A DNA stretch of 7,643 nucleotides from an uncultured Lachnospiraceae bacterium (GCA_910588295.1 CAJUQO010000084.1:1-7643); one strand, 5' to 3'; positions 1-7,074 are shown, numbered from the stretch's first letter. Numbers and translations are program-made. Notes: generated by a model from the letters alone, not told the origin.

Positions 1-1316
1 ATCTCCTGCTTAAAGGGCAGGGCCTGCTCGCTTTTTAAGATCCCGCCGACGGCGGAACCTTTCTCACACAGGACGACCTCATGGCCTCTTCTGGCCGCCG
101 TGTAGGCGGCATACAGCCCTCCCGGGCCGCCGCCCGCGACAAGCACCTTTTTCTTTACCGGCGCCGGCCGGATCTCATCACCTTCCAGCTCACGTCCGAT
201 CAGCGGATTCACGGTACACCTTCTGGTGGAGGTCGCCGCCCGTTCGGCCATACAGGTAAAACAGCGCAGGCATCTCACGATCTCTTCCTCACGATTCTCC
301 GCAACTTTTCTCGGAAGATACGGATCGGCCAGAAGGGCCCTTGCCATATAGACCACATCAGCTTTGCCGCCGGCAATGATCTCCTCCATCTGCGCGGGGT
401 CGTTTAATCCCCCAATAGTCGCCACCGGAACCGACACATGCTTCTTGATCTCCTCCGCCAGATATACGTTGCATCCATGAGCCTTAAACATCGACGGATG
501 GGTATCCCCGAACCCTCTCTGATACGTCCCGGCCGAAACATGCAGAAGGTCAATGTAGGGCTCGATCTGCCCTGCGATACGGCATCCCTCTTCCAGGTCA
601 TAGCCGCCCTCAAACAGCTCCGACCCGCTCATACGGAATTCAATGGGGAAAAACGGGCCCACCGCCCCGCGCACGGCTTTCAGCACTTCCACGGCCAGAC
701 GGCAGCGGTTCTCCAGGGAGCCGCCGTATTCATCCGTTCTCTTATTAAAATACGGGGAGAAAAACTGATTGATCAGCCAGCCGTGGCCGCCGTGAATCAT
801 CAGCATTTCGAACCCCGCCCGCTTTGCCAGGCCGGCCGCCTCTTTGTAGGAGGCCACGATATCGGCGATCATCTCCTTCGTGAGCGCCTTGACCTCCACG
901 CCGTCCGGCCGGACCGTATCCGACGGCCCCCACTGGTTCATGGCTTTCTGTTTCGTCTTATCCGTCATATAGGTTCCCGCATACATGCCGGAATGGGACA
1001 GCTCGATACTGGGCATCGCGCCGTGGCGGCGGATCGCGTCCGCCGTATAGGTTGCGGCCGCCAGGGAATTTAAGATGGCCGTATCCAGATGATAGGCATG
1101 GGACGCATCCGTTTCGGGATGCACCATGAGTTCGCTGACGGTCACGGCCCCGGCTCCCCCTTTGGCACGCAACTCATAAAAAGCCGTCGATTTCGGTCCG
1201 ATACAGCCGTCATTGGTAATATCCGTCCCTCCCATGGGGGCGGAAAACATACGGTTGCGGAAGGTTACCCCTCCCAACGTGATCGGTTTACATAGATTCG
1301 GATATTTTCGTTCCAT
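1..1316 (-). CDS. Old Yellow Enzyme / 2,4-dienoyl-CoA reductase-type FMN, Fe-S and FAD oxidoreductase, 3' part missing
   Basis: This is the N-terminal 438 residues of a cytoplasmic NAD(P)H-dependent ene-reductase; the frame stays open to the left edge. The first ~330 residues are the FMN-binding TIM barrel: NRM near the N-terminus, the substrate/flavin pair H175 and H178 in an HGGHGW motif, then NKRTDEYGGS at 191-200. A four-cysteine cluster follows (C349, C352, C355, C367) for a 4Fe-4S centre, then a Rossmann dinucleotide site GGGPGG at 395-400. This order matches E. coli FadH, trimethylamine dehydrogenase and the bile-acid enzymes BaiCD/BaiH, which usually run to about 640-670 residues, so roughly 200 are missing. 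The start is the ATG at 1316, preceded by AGAAAGGAG at 1327-1335. Such enzymes reduce activated C=C bonds of enoyl-CoAs, steroids or flavonoids; the substrate cannot be read from sequence. No convincing promoter was found just upstream. Confidence 0.93.
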   Translation of the reverse strand, partial: MERKYPNLCKPITLGGVTFRNRMFSAPMGGTDITNDGCIGPKSTAFYELRAKGGAGAVTVSELMVHPETDASHAYHLDTAILNSLAAATYTADAIRRHGAMPSIELSHSGMYAGTYMTDKTKQKAMNQWGPSDTVRPDGVEVKALTKEMIADIVASYKEAAGLAKRAGFEMLMIHGGHGWLINQFFSPYFNKRTDEYGGSLENRCRLAVEVLKAVRGAVGPFFPIEFRMSGSELFEGGYDLEEGCRIAGQIEPYIDLLHVSAGTYQRGFGDTHPSMFKAHGCNVYLAEEIKKHVSVPVATIGGLNDPAQMEEIIAGGKADVVYMARALLADPYLPRKVAENREEEIVRCLRCFTCMAERAATSTRRCTVNPLIGRELEGDEIRPAPVKKKVLVAGGGPGGLYAAYTAARRGHEVVLCEKGSAVGGILKSEQALPFKQE

Positions 1317-1466
1317 AATATCTGCGCTCCTTTCTGGCGGATCCGGTGAAATTCCCCTTATTACTATTCCCGTTAAAACTGTTCCGTACCTTTCACAGTT
1401 ACTCCCCGTTCCTTATCTCACCACTTCAATATCCTGCGGCGTTTCATAATCCATTATCCTGAATTA

Positions 1467-2317
1467 TTATATAGAATTTTCTTTTTCAACACACCAGTAA
1501 CTCCTGCTGGAGGCAATATATTTTTTATAAAACGGGTTTTCACCATTAAATATACCATTAGCCTCTTTGGAATACCACTCCATTTTCACTTTATCTGCAG
1601 GAACCCTTATATCCAGAACACATTTTCCTAATAGTAAACGCTGTATGTTTTTCCTATGAATTCCCTCATTTTCCAGCATTTTAACCATCGCCTCAACATC
1701 TGTTTCTTTGCCTGATTTCAGATTTAAGCGCATGATTAAATCTGCACAGAGATTTCCTCTCCAACTGATATCATTAATATTGATATATGAGCTAACTGCC
1801 AGAAATGCCATACCCTCCCCGTCAATTTCAGCTGTTATTAGTAAATCAACAAAAGACTGAATTTCTGTAATATCATTAGCCACAACCAAGAAAACCATAT
1901 CCTCTGCTCCCAGAGAATAAAACGCATTCCACTCAATGCCCGGGGCGGAAGCTTCTTTCTTCTTCATCTGCTCACAAATTTCTTTTCTCACCTTCCCGCT
2001 ATTAATAATCCTTTTTTGAAAACGAGCCATGACCACAGCGCATAAAGCATAATCTTCATTTTCCGCCTGAATAAAAACCGCTTTTTGTTCTCCACCCATT
2101 TTCCATCTGCACGTCTCTGGATATTTTCGGACCAAATGCATCTGTTGGGCAACACCCACCCAGTTTGTCTGAAATTGAGCATCAAAAAACGAGTTAAAGC
2201 TATTTATTTGATTTGAATTCTGTCATAGGGCGACCACGACATGTATCTAAATTCATCACGGTCATTCGTATTTTCCATATTACTGTCTAAATAAAGTGAT
2301 AAAATATATCCTTCCAT
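1467..2317 (-). pseudogene. Uncharacterised protein, frameshifted after codon 37
   Basis: I do not recognise the family. The natural start is probably the ATG at 2317, behind AAGAGGAAAA. That frame gives 37 residues (MEGYILSLYLDS..., ending WSPYDRIQIK) and stops at TAA 2204-2206. A second frame is open from 2222 to the stop at 1467 and reads NSFNSFFDAQFQTNW before the rest of the protein. Removing one unit of the CAAAT repeat at 2206-2215 joins the two frames as SPYDRIQINSFNSFFD, giving an intact protein of about 280 residues. The downstream part alone could start at a GTG at 2159 (230 residues), but that codon has no good ribosome binding site and would cut into continuous coding sequence. 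The protein looks soluble, with no signal peptide or membrane helix. Segments such as EDMVFLVVANDITEIQSFVDLL suggest alternating strands and helices. The gene is AT-rich compared with the oxidoreductase. A recent null allele, slippage-controlled expression or a sequencing error all remain possible. Confidence 0.72.
2206..2215 (-). repeat. 5-bp tandem duplication (CAAAT x2, minus strand) at the frameshift
   Basis: On the minus strand CAAATCAAAT is followed by AAATAGC. It sits exactly where the 37-codon frame must pass into the long downstream frame. Deleting one 5-base unit restores a continuous protein. This is the pattern expected from slipped-strand duplication. Confidence 0.65.
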
Positions 2318-2347
2318 AAATTTTCCTCTTAGGTATCCTTTTTTAGT

Positions 2348-2379
2348 AAAAAAATTCCACTCTTTAGTGGAATTTTTTT
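2348..2379 (-). terminator. Rho-independent terminator after the 60-codon gene (probably bidirectional)
   Basis: A perfect 14-bp inverted repeat occupies 2348-2361 and 2366-2379 around a 4-base loop. On the minus strand it reads AAAAAAATTCCACT, loop AAAG, then AGTGGAATTTTTTT, so the descending arm ends in seven T. The stop codon of the 60-codon gene overlaps the first arm. The plus strand also ends in a T run, so it could terminate both ways. It lies about 30 bases before the start codon at 2317, so the frameshifted gene may depend on read-through. Confidence 0.9.
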
Positions 2380-2560
2380 AATCCGCCATATAGTTGAAGC
2401 GGATTACCTCTGATGGCTGCTGAAGAATCACATCTACACCGTCTTCATCTATCTTTTCTAAAAAGGAATTATGAATTACCGTCCCTTTTTTCTGCTTTTC
2501 TCGGTCAAGCAACACATCCAGACTTTTTTCTTCTCCTACACGAACTCCTTCCTGGTACAT
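2378..2560 (-). CDS. Small uncharacterised protein (60 aa)
   Basis: I do not recognise this 60-residue protein. It starts MYQEGVRVGEEKS and is charged and hydrophilic in its first half (DREKQKKG). The second half is more strand-like (VIHNSF, GVDVILQQPSEVIRFNYMAD). There is no signal peptide, membrane helix or cysteine pair, so it should be a small cytoplasmic protein. Support for a real gene comes from its surroundings: a near-consensus promoter at 2590-2618, AAGGA before the ATG at 2560, an in-frame TAA just upstream, and a perfect terminator overlapping its stop codon. It is thus a tight single-gene transcription unit. The frameshifted gene follows in the same direction 61 bases later (stop at 2378, start at 2317) and could be a partner expressed by read-through. 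It may also be the remnant of a longer protein. Confidence 0.6.
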   Translation of the reverse strand: MYQEGVRVGEEKSLDVLLDREKQKKGTVIHNSFLEKIDEDGVDVILQQPSEVIRFNYMAD

Positions 2561-2589
2561 AAACGCTTTTTTCCTTACGCTTTTGAGTT

Positions 2590-2618
2590 ATCATACCACA
2601 TACCTAACCATTTTGCAA
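2590..2618 (-). promoter_or_regulatory. Sigma-A-type promoter for the 60-codon gene
   Basis: On the minus strand the -35 box TTGCAA (2613-2618) is separated by exactly 17 bases from the -10 box TATGAT (2590-2595). A TGG just before the -10 box resembles an extended -10 element. Transcription would start near 2583, about 20 bases before the ATG at 2560. Confidence 0.7.
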
Positions 2619-2705
2619 AATAATTTTTCTACTGCCTAGATAGTATCCCTCTCTGCTCATACATAATTCCCTGCTGCCCGCCCTGGTTTCTCAAAAATCT
2701 GTTTA

Positions 2706-2732
2706 GAACCATGATTAACACCGTAATGGTTC
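2706..2732 (-). terminator. Weak hairpin downstream of the helicase gene
   Basis: A perfect 7-bp inverted repeat (GAACCAT / ATGGTTC) with a 13-base loop lies about 30 bases after the helicase stop codon. Only a short T-rich tract follows on the minus strand, about ten bases away. It may be a weak terminator or an mRNA 3' end structure. The rest of 2619-2762 shows no gene. Confidence 0.3.
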
Positions 2733-2762
2733 CATGAATCCTTCTTTGCCTCAGATACCGCC

Positions 2763-5354
2763 TCACTCCCCCGCATACCGTCTGCGGTAATACTCCATCG
2801 TCCTGTACTCCAATATATCCCGCATCTGCTCCCCGAAAGCCGCGTTTCCCGCCACGTCCGACAGTTCCTCCCGGATCGCCAGGGCGTATCCTTCTTTTTC
2901 CACGAAAAATTCCTGGCCCGACGCCTTCAAAAATCTGATCGGCATGGATTTCGCCTTGGACAGATGTTTCCTGTCCGTCATTTTTTTGTAATCCTCAAAA
3001 GTCATTCCCTCGGCAAAATCCTTCCAGTTCGTCCCCGTGTCAAAAAACTCCTTCCAGCTTTTCAGCACGTCCTCCTCCGTCACTGCCAGCTTCACATTTC
3101 CGTGGTTATAGAAACTGTACAGGATCGGCATTTTATACACCTTCTGCATATCTGTAGTCTCTATCACGTACAGAAATTCCCGGCCCAGGCCCGCGTATAC
3201 AGTCTCTTCGTCCGCCGACAATTCCTGCAGACCATGCAGAAAATCCATGTAACCCCGGAAGGGATTTTCTTTTGCATGATGGATACAGTACTGGTAAATA
3301 GTATCGTCCATATGGGTGAAAAACTCCATTCGGGAAGGCACCTTCCCGCCAAGCAGCTCTTTGATACGGAAATACTCCCGGCGAACCCTCTCTCGTACGG
3401 GCAGCTGCTTTTTCTCCATCTCGGCAAACAGCTCGATCAGCCGCATGTCAAAATCCACAAGGCAGTCGTCCGGATATTCCATGCCACCGCCCTCACCGGG
3501 CCTGTTCCCGGAGACACTGCCGCCGCCAAGCAGCAGAGAGGTTCTCCCCGCTTTCTCATAATTACCGATGAAATCCAGCACATTCAGGTATTGCTTTCCT
3601 CTGCTAATACGCAGTCCCCGCCCTAATTGCTGCAAAAATACGATCGGAGATTCTGTGGGGCGCAGGAACATAACCATATCCAGGGACGCGATATCCACAC
3701 CCTCGTTAAACATATCCACAGAAAAGATAACGCGTATTTCCTCTCTGACCAGTCTTTCGATGGCTCTGTCCCGGCTCTCGGCAAAGGTTCCCCCGGCATT
3801 GCTGTACACGGCAACGGCCTTTGTCCCCCTCCGGCAAAACTCCCTGGCCATATCCTCCGCATGCTGCCGGGAGGCACAGAAACCTAACGCCCTGCGGGAA
3901 CGGTATTTCCGATAATATTTATAGATCAGATCATACCGGCCGACATTGCCGATGTATGTTTTATTCAGATCTTTTTCTACATAATGGCCTTTCACGGGAC
4001 GCAGGGCGGAATAATCGGTATCGTCGTAAATCCCGTAGTAATGGAATGGAACCAGCATACCCTTATTGATGGCCTCCTTCAGGGATATCTCATAGGGAAC
4101 ATTATAATCACATATCCCGTAAATGCTCCTGCCGTCCATTCTCTCCGGCGTGGCTGTCAGGCCCAATAAAAATTGGGGTCTGAAATAGTTTACAATGCGT
4201 TGGTAATAATCGGTGACTGCGTGATGAAACTCATCAATGACCATATAGTCAAAATATCTAGGCGCAAAATATTTCTCCGACAGATATTCGCGCCTCCCCA
4301 AGGTCGCCACGGACGCGAAAATTACCGCTTTGTCTGTATCCTTCCGGTTCCGGTCAAAAAATCCGTAATCGTCTGAATGCCGGACATTTTTGAAGGAACG
4401 CGCCGCCTGTAGCAGAATTTCCTCCCGGTGGGCCACGAATAAGACCCGCTTGTATTTTTCGGAGTCAAAAGCTGCCAGATATGTTTTGCCCACACCCGTG
4501 GCCGCCTGCACGAGCCCTTTCACCGCTCCCTCGGCACGGCTGTTCTCCAGGGCATACAGAGCCTCGATCTGAACGCCTCTGGGCTGGAAGATCGGCGCAA
4601 CTTTAGAGACTGCAGCATTTCCCGTTTCATCAATGGAATCCTCACTATTCCCTGCCTTGGCAGCAAAATCTGCCTCCTCTCCCATAACAGCTCCGTCTTC
4701 ATCATCCCGCAGATCATACTTTTCCAGATCCTTGGCCACTGCCGGCCTATGCCAGTTTTTTGAATATCTGCGCAGCTCCGCATCATCAATCACCAGAGAA
4801 TGGTTCTCAAACAGATCCAGAAAAGCCTCATAAAACAGTGTGAAATTCCACTCATCCATCCGGCTGCTGAAACGGTAATTCCACTCAATACCGGAAGTCA
4901 GCGCACTGCGGGAAATATTGGAAGACCCAATATATATTTCACTGTTATTTTCATAATGAAATATGTATGATTTGGGGTGGAAAGATCTCCGCCGGTCATT
5001 GTAAAACCGCAGATCCACCCGGTTTCCCAGTTCCCTTTTCACCAGAAAAAGAGCCGATGGCTGGGTAATACCCAGATAGTTACCCGTCAGGATGCGAATT
5101 CGTGATCCCCGGTCCAGCGCATGTTTCAGATCATCCAGGATTATCCGCACACCCGATTCCATAAGAAAGGAAACGATAATATCAATCTGATCAGCCCCCT
5201 CCATGCTTTTTTTCAGCTGATAGTATAAAAAGCGATTTTGATCCGTGCCTCCGGTCATCACAGCCGTGGATTCAATGGGTGTCAACTCCTCCGGGAAAAA
5301 CCCCACATGCCCGATCTCTATATTGCTATTTTCCGCAAAATCAAATTGAGCCAT
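2763..5354 (-). CDS. PLD-like nuclease fused to SF2 DEAD/DEAH helicase
   Basis: A large cytoplasmic protein predicted to cleave or remodel nucleic acid using ATP. Numbered from the Met at 5354 (863 residues), residues ~35-190 form a phospholipase-D-like domain with one HxK motif (H126, K128) followed by GSSN at 143-146, as in single-HKD nucleases that work as dimers. A charged linker (~205-250) leads to an SF2 helicase: Walker A ATGVGKT at 285-291, Walker B DEFH at 374-377, motif III TAT at 400-402, NEGVDI at 550-555 and motif VI QQLGRGLR at 575-582. All key residues are present. The last ~260 residues are unassigned; I do not see a clear DUF3427 region, which many longer relatives carry. The start at 5354 is preferred because GGAGG lies 4 bases upstream; an in-frame ATG at 5393 has only a weak site and would add 13 residues. 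The 5' end overlaps the methyltransferase gene, implying coupled translation. Confidence 0.9.
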   Translation of the reverse strand: MAQFDFAENSNIEIGHVGFFPEELTPIESTAVMTGGTDQNRFLYYQLKKSMEGADQIDIIVSFLMESGVRIILDDLKHALDRGSRIRILTGNYLGITQPSALFLVKRELGNRVDLRFYNDRRRSFHPKSYIFHYENNSEIYIGSSNISRSALTSGIEWNYRFSSRMDEWNFTLFYEAFLDLFENHSLVIDDAELRRYSKNWHRPAVAKDLEKYDLRDDEDGAVMGEEADFAAKAGNSEDSIDETGNAAVSKVAPIFQPRGVQIEALYALENSRAEGAVKGLVQAATGVGKTYLAAFDSEKYKRVLFVAHREEILLQAARSFKNVRHSDDYGFFDRNRKDTDKAVIFASVATLGRREYLSEKYFAPRYFDYMVIDEFHHAVTDYYQRIVNYFRPQFLLGLTATPERMDGRSIYGICDYNVPYEISLKEAINKGMLVPFHYYGIYDDTDYSALRPVKGHYVEKDLNKTYIGNVGRYDLIYKYYRKYRSRRALGFCASRQHAEDMAREFCRRGTKAVAVYSNAGGTFAESRDRAIERLVREEIRVIFSVDMFNEGVDIASLDMVMFLRPTESPIVFLQQLGRGLRISRGKQYLNVLDFIGNYEKAGRTSLLLGGGSVSGNRPGEGGGMEYPDDCLVDFDMRLIELFAEMEKKQLPVRERVRREYFRIKELLGGKVPSRMEFFTHMDDTIYQYCIHHAKENPFRGYMDFLHGLQELSADEETVYAGLGREFLYVIETTDMQKVYKMPILYSFYNHGNVKLAVTEEDVLKSWKEFFDTGTNWKDFAEGMTFEDYKKMTDRKHLSKAKSMPIRFLKASGQEFFVEKEGYALAIREELSDVAGNAAFGEQMRDILEYRTMEYYRRRYAGE

Positions 5355-5914
5355 TTCTCCTCCCGTCCCGGACGAACATCCGAGGTGAGCCATTGTTTTT
5401 CCGTCGTTAATCCCTCTATATCCTGTAGAAAATCAGTAAAGACGGATTCCGTCATATCCGTAAAGTAGCGCCCATTCCGTTCCCCTTCAAATGTTCCGTA
5501 TTTGAAAGAGGTATAGATAATGCCATTGGGTTTTAAGGCCGCTATCATTTTCCGTATCACATCTGCCAACTCCTTTCGGGGCAAATGCAGTATGGAAGAA
5601 CAGGCCCAGATCCCATCATACTTTTCCTGCTCGTCAAGCTCCTGAAAAAGCATTTGCTTTACGGAGATTCCGGTGTGGGCCCTGGCTATTTTGCAGAGCT
5701 CTTCGGAACCGTCTGTGGCTTCTACGGTGTATCCCTGAGACAGGAAGTATTTTGTGTCCCGACCGGAACCACAGCCAAAGTCCAGGATGTGAGCGTTTGG
5801 AGGTAGATATTTCAGGAAATGATTCTGGTTGGTCTGCATGTTTACGGAAATTGTTGTGGAGGCGAAGGATTGGGCATTTTGGTCATAATAAATTAGTGTC
5901 GTAGATTTCAGCAT
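5318..5914 (-). CDS. Class I SAM-dependent methyltransferase
   Basis: A 198-residue cytoplasmic methyltransferase. The Rossmann core shows motif I DFGCGSG at 45-51 (SAM binding), the acidic motif II region EATDGS around D68 (ribose hydroxyls), and the motif IV region YDGIWACSSILHLP at 99-112. The next strand, GIIYTSFKYG (131-140), follows a helix and a KPNG turn. This layout resembles the TehB / small-molecule type. It has no NPPY or DPPY motif of an adenine-DNA methyltransferase, so its substrate is open and DNA modification should not be assumed. The ATG at 5914 follows AAGGAGGG. Its stop lies 36 bases inside the helicase gene, so the two are almost certainly one operon. A TATAGT lies about 50 bases upstream, but no -35 box at normal spacing was found. 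Confidence 0.88.
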   Translation of the reverse strand: MLKSTTLIYYDQNAQSFASTTISVNMQTNQNHFLKYLPPNAHILDFGCGSGRDTKYFLSQGYTVEATDGSEELCKIARAHTGISVKQMLFQELDEQEKYDGIWACSSILHLPRKELADVIRKMIAALKPNGIIYTSFKYGTFEGERNGRYFTDMTESVFTDFLQDIEGLTTEKQWLTSDVRPGREEKWLNLILRKIAI

Positions 5915-6038
5915 AAAATGCCCTCCTTTTTCATCGTGTTTACAATTTAGAACTATACTTCTTTCATTCGTATAGATTTTACAAGATGCTCTTTTGGGGG
6001 TGTCTATAATGTGGAACTTCTTCTGGAAAAGCAGACCC

Positions 6039-6179
6039 CTACAGATAAAGTCCTGTCTCTACATCGCTTAGCTTTTCAAAAATATCTGACATGTAGAACT
6101 GCTCCATAGCCTGTTCCATAGTAATTCCATAATCTTCTGTGAGGTATCCGATTACATCCTGTGTGGTGTACTCGATCAT
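6039..6179 (-). CDS. Very small protein downstream of the HEPN gene, possibly truncated
   Basis: A 46-residue ORF beginning MIEYTTQDVIGYLTEDYG and ending VETGLYL. It is predicted to be helical and acidic. The start chosen is the ATG at 6179, with GCAGGAA immediately before it; a longer in-frame ORF reaches 6272, but that part lies inside the HEPN gene and looks like out-of-frame translation. It follows the HEPN stop by 22 bases on the same strand, so it is probably the third gene of the MNT-HEPN operon. From memory, similar short proteins in clostridia continue for some 10-15 residues after an ETGLY-like motif. Here TAG follows directly, and the next in-frame codons read GSAF, so a premature stop is possible. 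The function is unknown; a helper or antitoxin role is only suggested by position. Confidence 0.6.
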   Translation of the reverse strand: MIEYTTQDVIGYLTEDYGITMEQAMEQFYMSDIFEKLSDVETGLYL

Positions 6180-6201
6180 TTCCTGCCCACATCTATTATC
6201 T

Positions 6202-6627
6202 TTACGATTCCCGCCATCCGGCCTTTGATCCACCCAACTTCTCCATTCCCCGCAGACGCCCAACCGTGTCATACATTATAGCTAGACATTTCTTGAATTC
6301 TTCTTCCGTCACCGTATAAAAATCATCGCCGGGATACCTGGCGTCATAATAAAAATCTGTCAGGTACGCCAGGCCCACTGTATCCAGGCCAAGCTGCGGA
6401 TCCAACTCGTTTAGTCTGGACGCGATTTTCTTCATATTATGCTTTCTCAGCAGATCCGACACATTCTCATCCACTGCCAGACGATCCAGATAACCTTTCA
6501 GATATTTTTCCGCCACCTGCTGGGTCTGCACAGACAGCTGATTATAATATTTACTTCCCGTTTTAAGCACCGATTCCAGATACTCCAGATCATTTTCCGC
6601 TATGTCCAGATATGTATTGCGAATCAT
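6202..6627 (-). CDS. HEPN domain protein (partner of the MNT nucleotidyltransferase)
   Basis: A 141-residue, mainly helical protein of the prokaryotic HEPN family (PF05168-like). Typical features are the first helix (YLDIAENDLEYLESVLKTG), the helix QTQQVAEKYLKGYLDRL at 34-50, the RKHN turn at 61-64, and the final segment DARYPGDDFYTVTEEE at 95-110. HEPN proteins paired with MNT enzymes are usually the toxin, an RNase, or the target of nucleotidylation. I do not find a canonical R-x(4-6)-H ribonuclease motif: R61 and H63 are too close and ARYPGDD has no histidine. Direct RNase activity is therefore doubtful. The start ATG overlaps the MNT stop as ATGA (6624-6627), showing translational coupling. 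Cytoplasmic; no membrane segment. Confidence 0.85.
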   Translation of the reverse strand: MIRNTYLDIAENDLEYLESVLKTGSKYYNQLSVQTQQVAEKYLKGYLDRLAVDENVSDLLRKHNMKKIASRLNELDPQLGLDTVGLAYLTDFYYDARYPGDDFYTVTEEEFKKCLAIMYDTVGRLRGMEKLGGSKAGWRES

Positions 6628-6989
6628 TCCCCCACCTCCATAATCAATTTTCTATCCCGCCGCGCAGCTCTTTCAAACACAGAATACCCGGACGATGTTT
6701 CTTCACTTTTATAAACCACGTCCGTCCTCACCCCCTGAACTGGTTCGTCCAGCGTCCAGCGGATGGCGGCTGCAAGTTTACGGTCCGCCAGCCGATGCTC
6801 CGTGTAAACCAGAAGATCCACGTCACTGCTGCTGCGCACTTCGCCCCGGGCACAGCTTCCAAAAAGATATACTTTTTTCAATCCCGGAATTCCGGCCTCT
6901 GCCAGATACTGCAGATCCGACTCAATTTTTCTTGCGAATCGCTCAGGAAGATCCTGATAATTTTCCCTGTATATCTTTACTCCCTTCAT
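6624..6989 (-). CDS. MNT-type nucleotidyltransferase (antitoxin-like)
   Basis: A 121-residue minimal nucleotidyltransferase of the DNA polymerase beta fold. The active site is complete: GSCARG at 44-49 with R48, then SSDVDL with D56 and D58, and the third acidic residue D90 in RTDVVY. The length is typical for stand-alone MNT proteins of MNT-HEPN pairs. In the studied MntA-HepT systems the MNT protein attaches AMP to the HEPN partner and neutralises it. Having all catalytic residues makes an enzymatic role likely here, with ATP and the downstream HEPN protein as the expected substrates. The ATG at 6989 follows a strong AGGAGGAGAGG. Transcription probably starts from the promoter at 7050-7079. 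This is the first gene of a three-gene operon. Confidence 0.9.
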   Translation of the reverse strand: MKGVKIYRENYQDLPERFARKIESDLQYLAEAGIPGLKKVYLFGSCARGEVRSSSDVDLLVYTEHRLADRKLAAAIRWTLDEPVQGVRTDVVYKSEETSSGYSVFERAARRDRKLIMEVGE

Positions 6990-7019
6990 ACCTCTCCTCC
7001 TGATTTTTTCTGTTTTCTG

Positions 7020-7074
7020 CAGTATATCCGCCGTCAGTATTCTTCATCTACTATAGCCGATTACCAAACAGTAT
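7020..7074 (-). repeat. Three short direct repeats around the MNT-HEPN promoter
   Basis: CAGTAT on the plus strand (ATACTG on the minus strand) occurs at 7020-7025, 7035-7040 and 7069-7074. One copy touches the -35 box; the other two lie downstream of the transcription start. They could be operator half-sites for autoregulation, but six-base repeats in AT-rich DNA may be chance. Confidence 0.3.

Noticed and set aside
438..1073. A 211-codon plus-strand open frame opposite the oxidoreductase gene
   Set aside because: It is a high-GC shadow of the well-conserved minus-strand enzyme; it has no ribosome binding site and no recognisable domain.
2964..3626. A 220-codon plus-strand open frame within the helicase gene
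   Set aside because: It is antisense to helicase coding sequence with clear motifs, and its translation looks random.
5355..5393. Helicase start at the upstream ATG (5393)
   Set aside because: Its ribosome binding site is weak and it deepens the overlap with the methyltransferase gene, while GGAGG directly precedes the ATG at 5354. It cannot be fully excluded.
5318..5914. Annotating the methyltransferase as a restriction-modification DNA methylase
   Set aside because: No NPPY/DPPY or PC motif is present; the layout is closer to small-molecule methyltransferases.
5978..6010. A plus-strand promoter (TTTACA ... TATAAT)
   Set aside because: The boxes are 21 bases apart and there is no plus-strand gene behind them.
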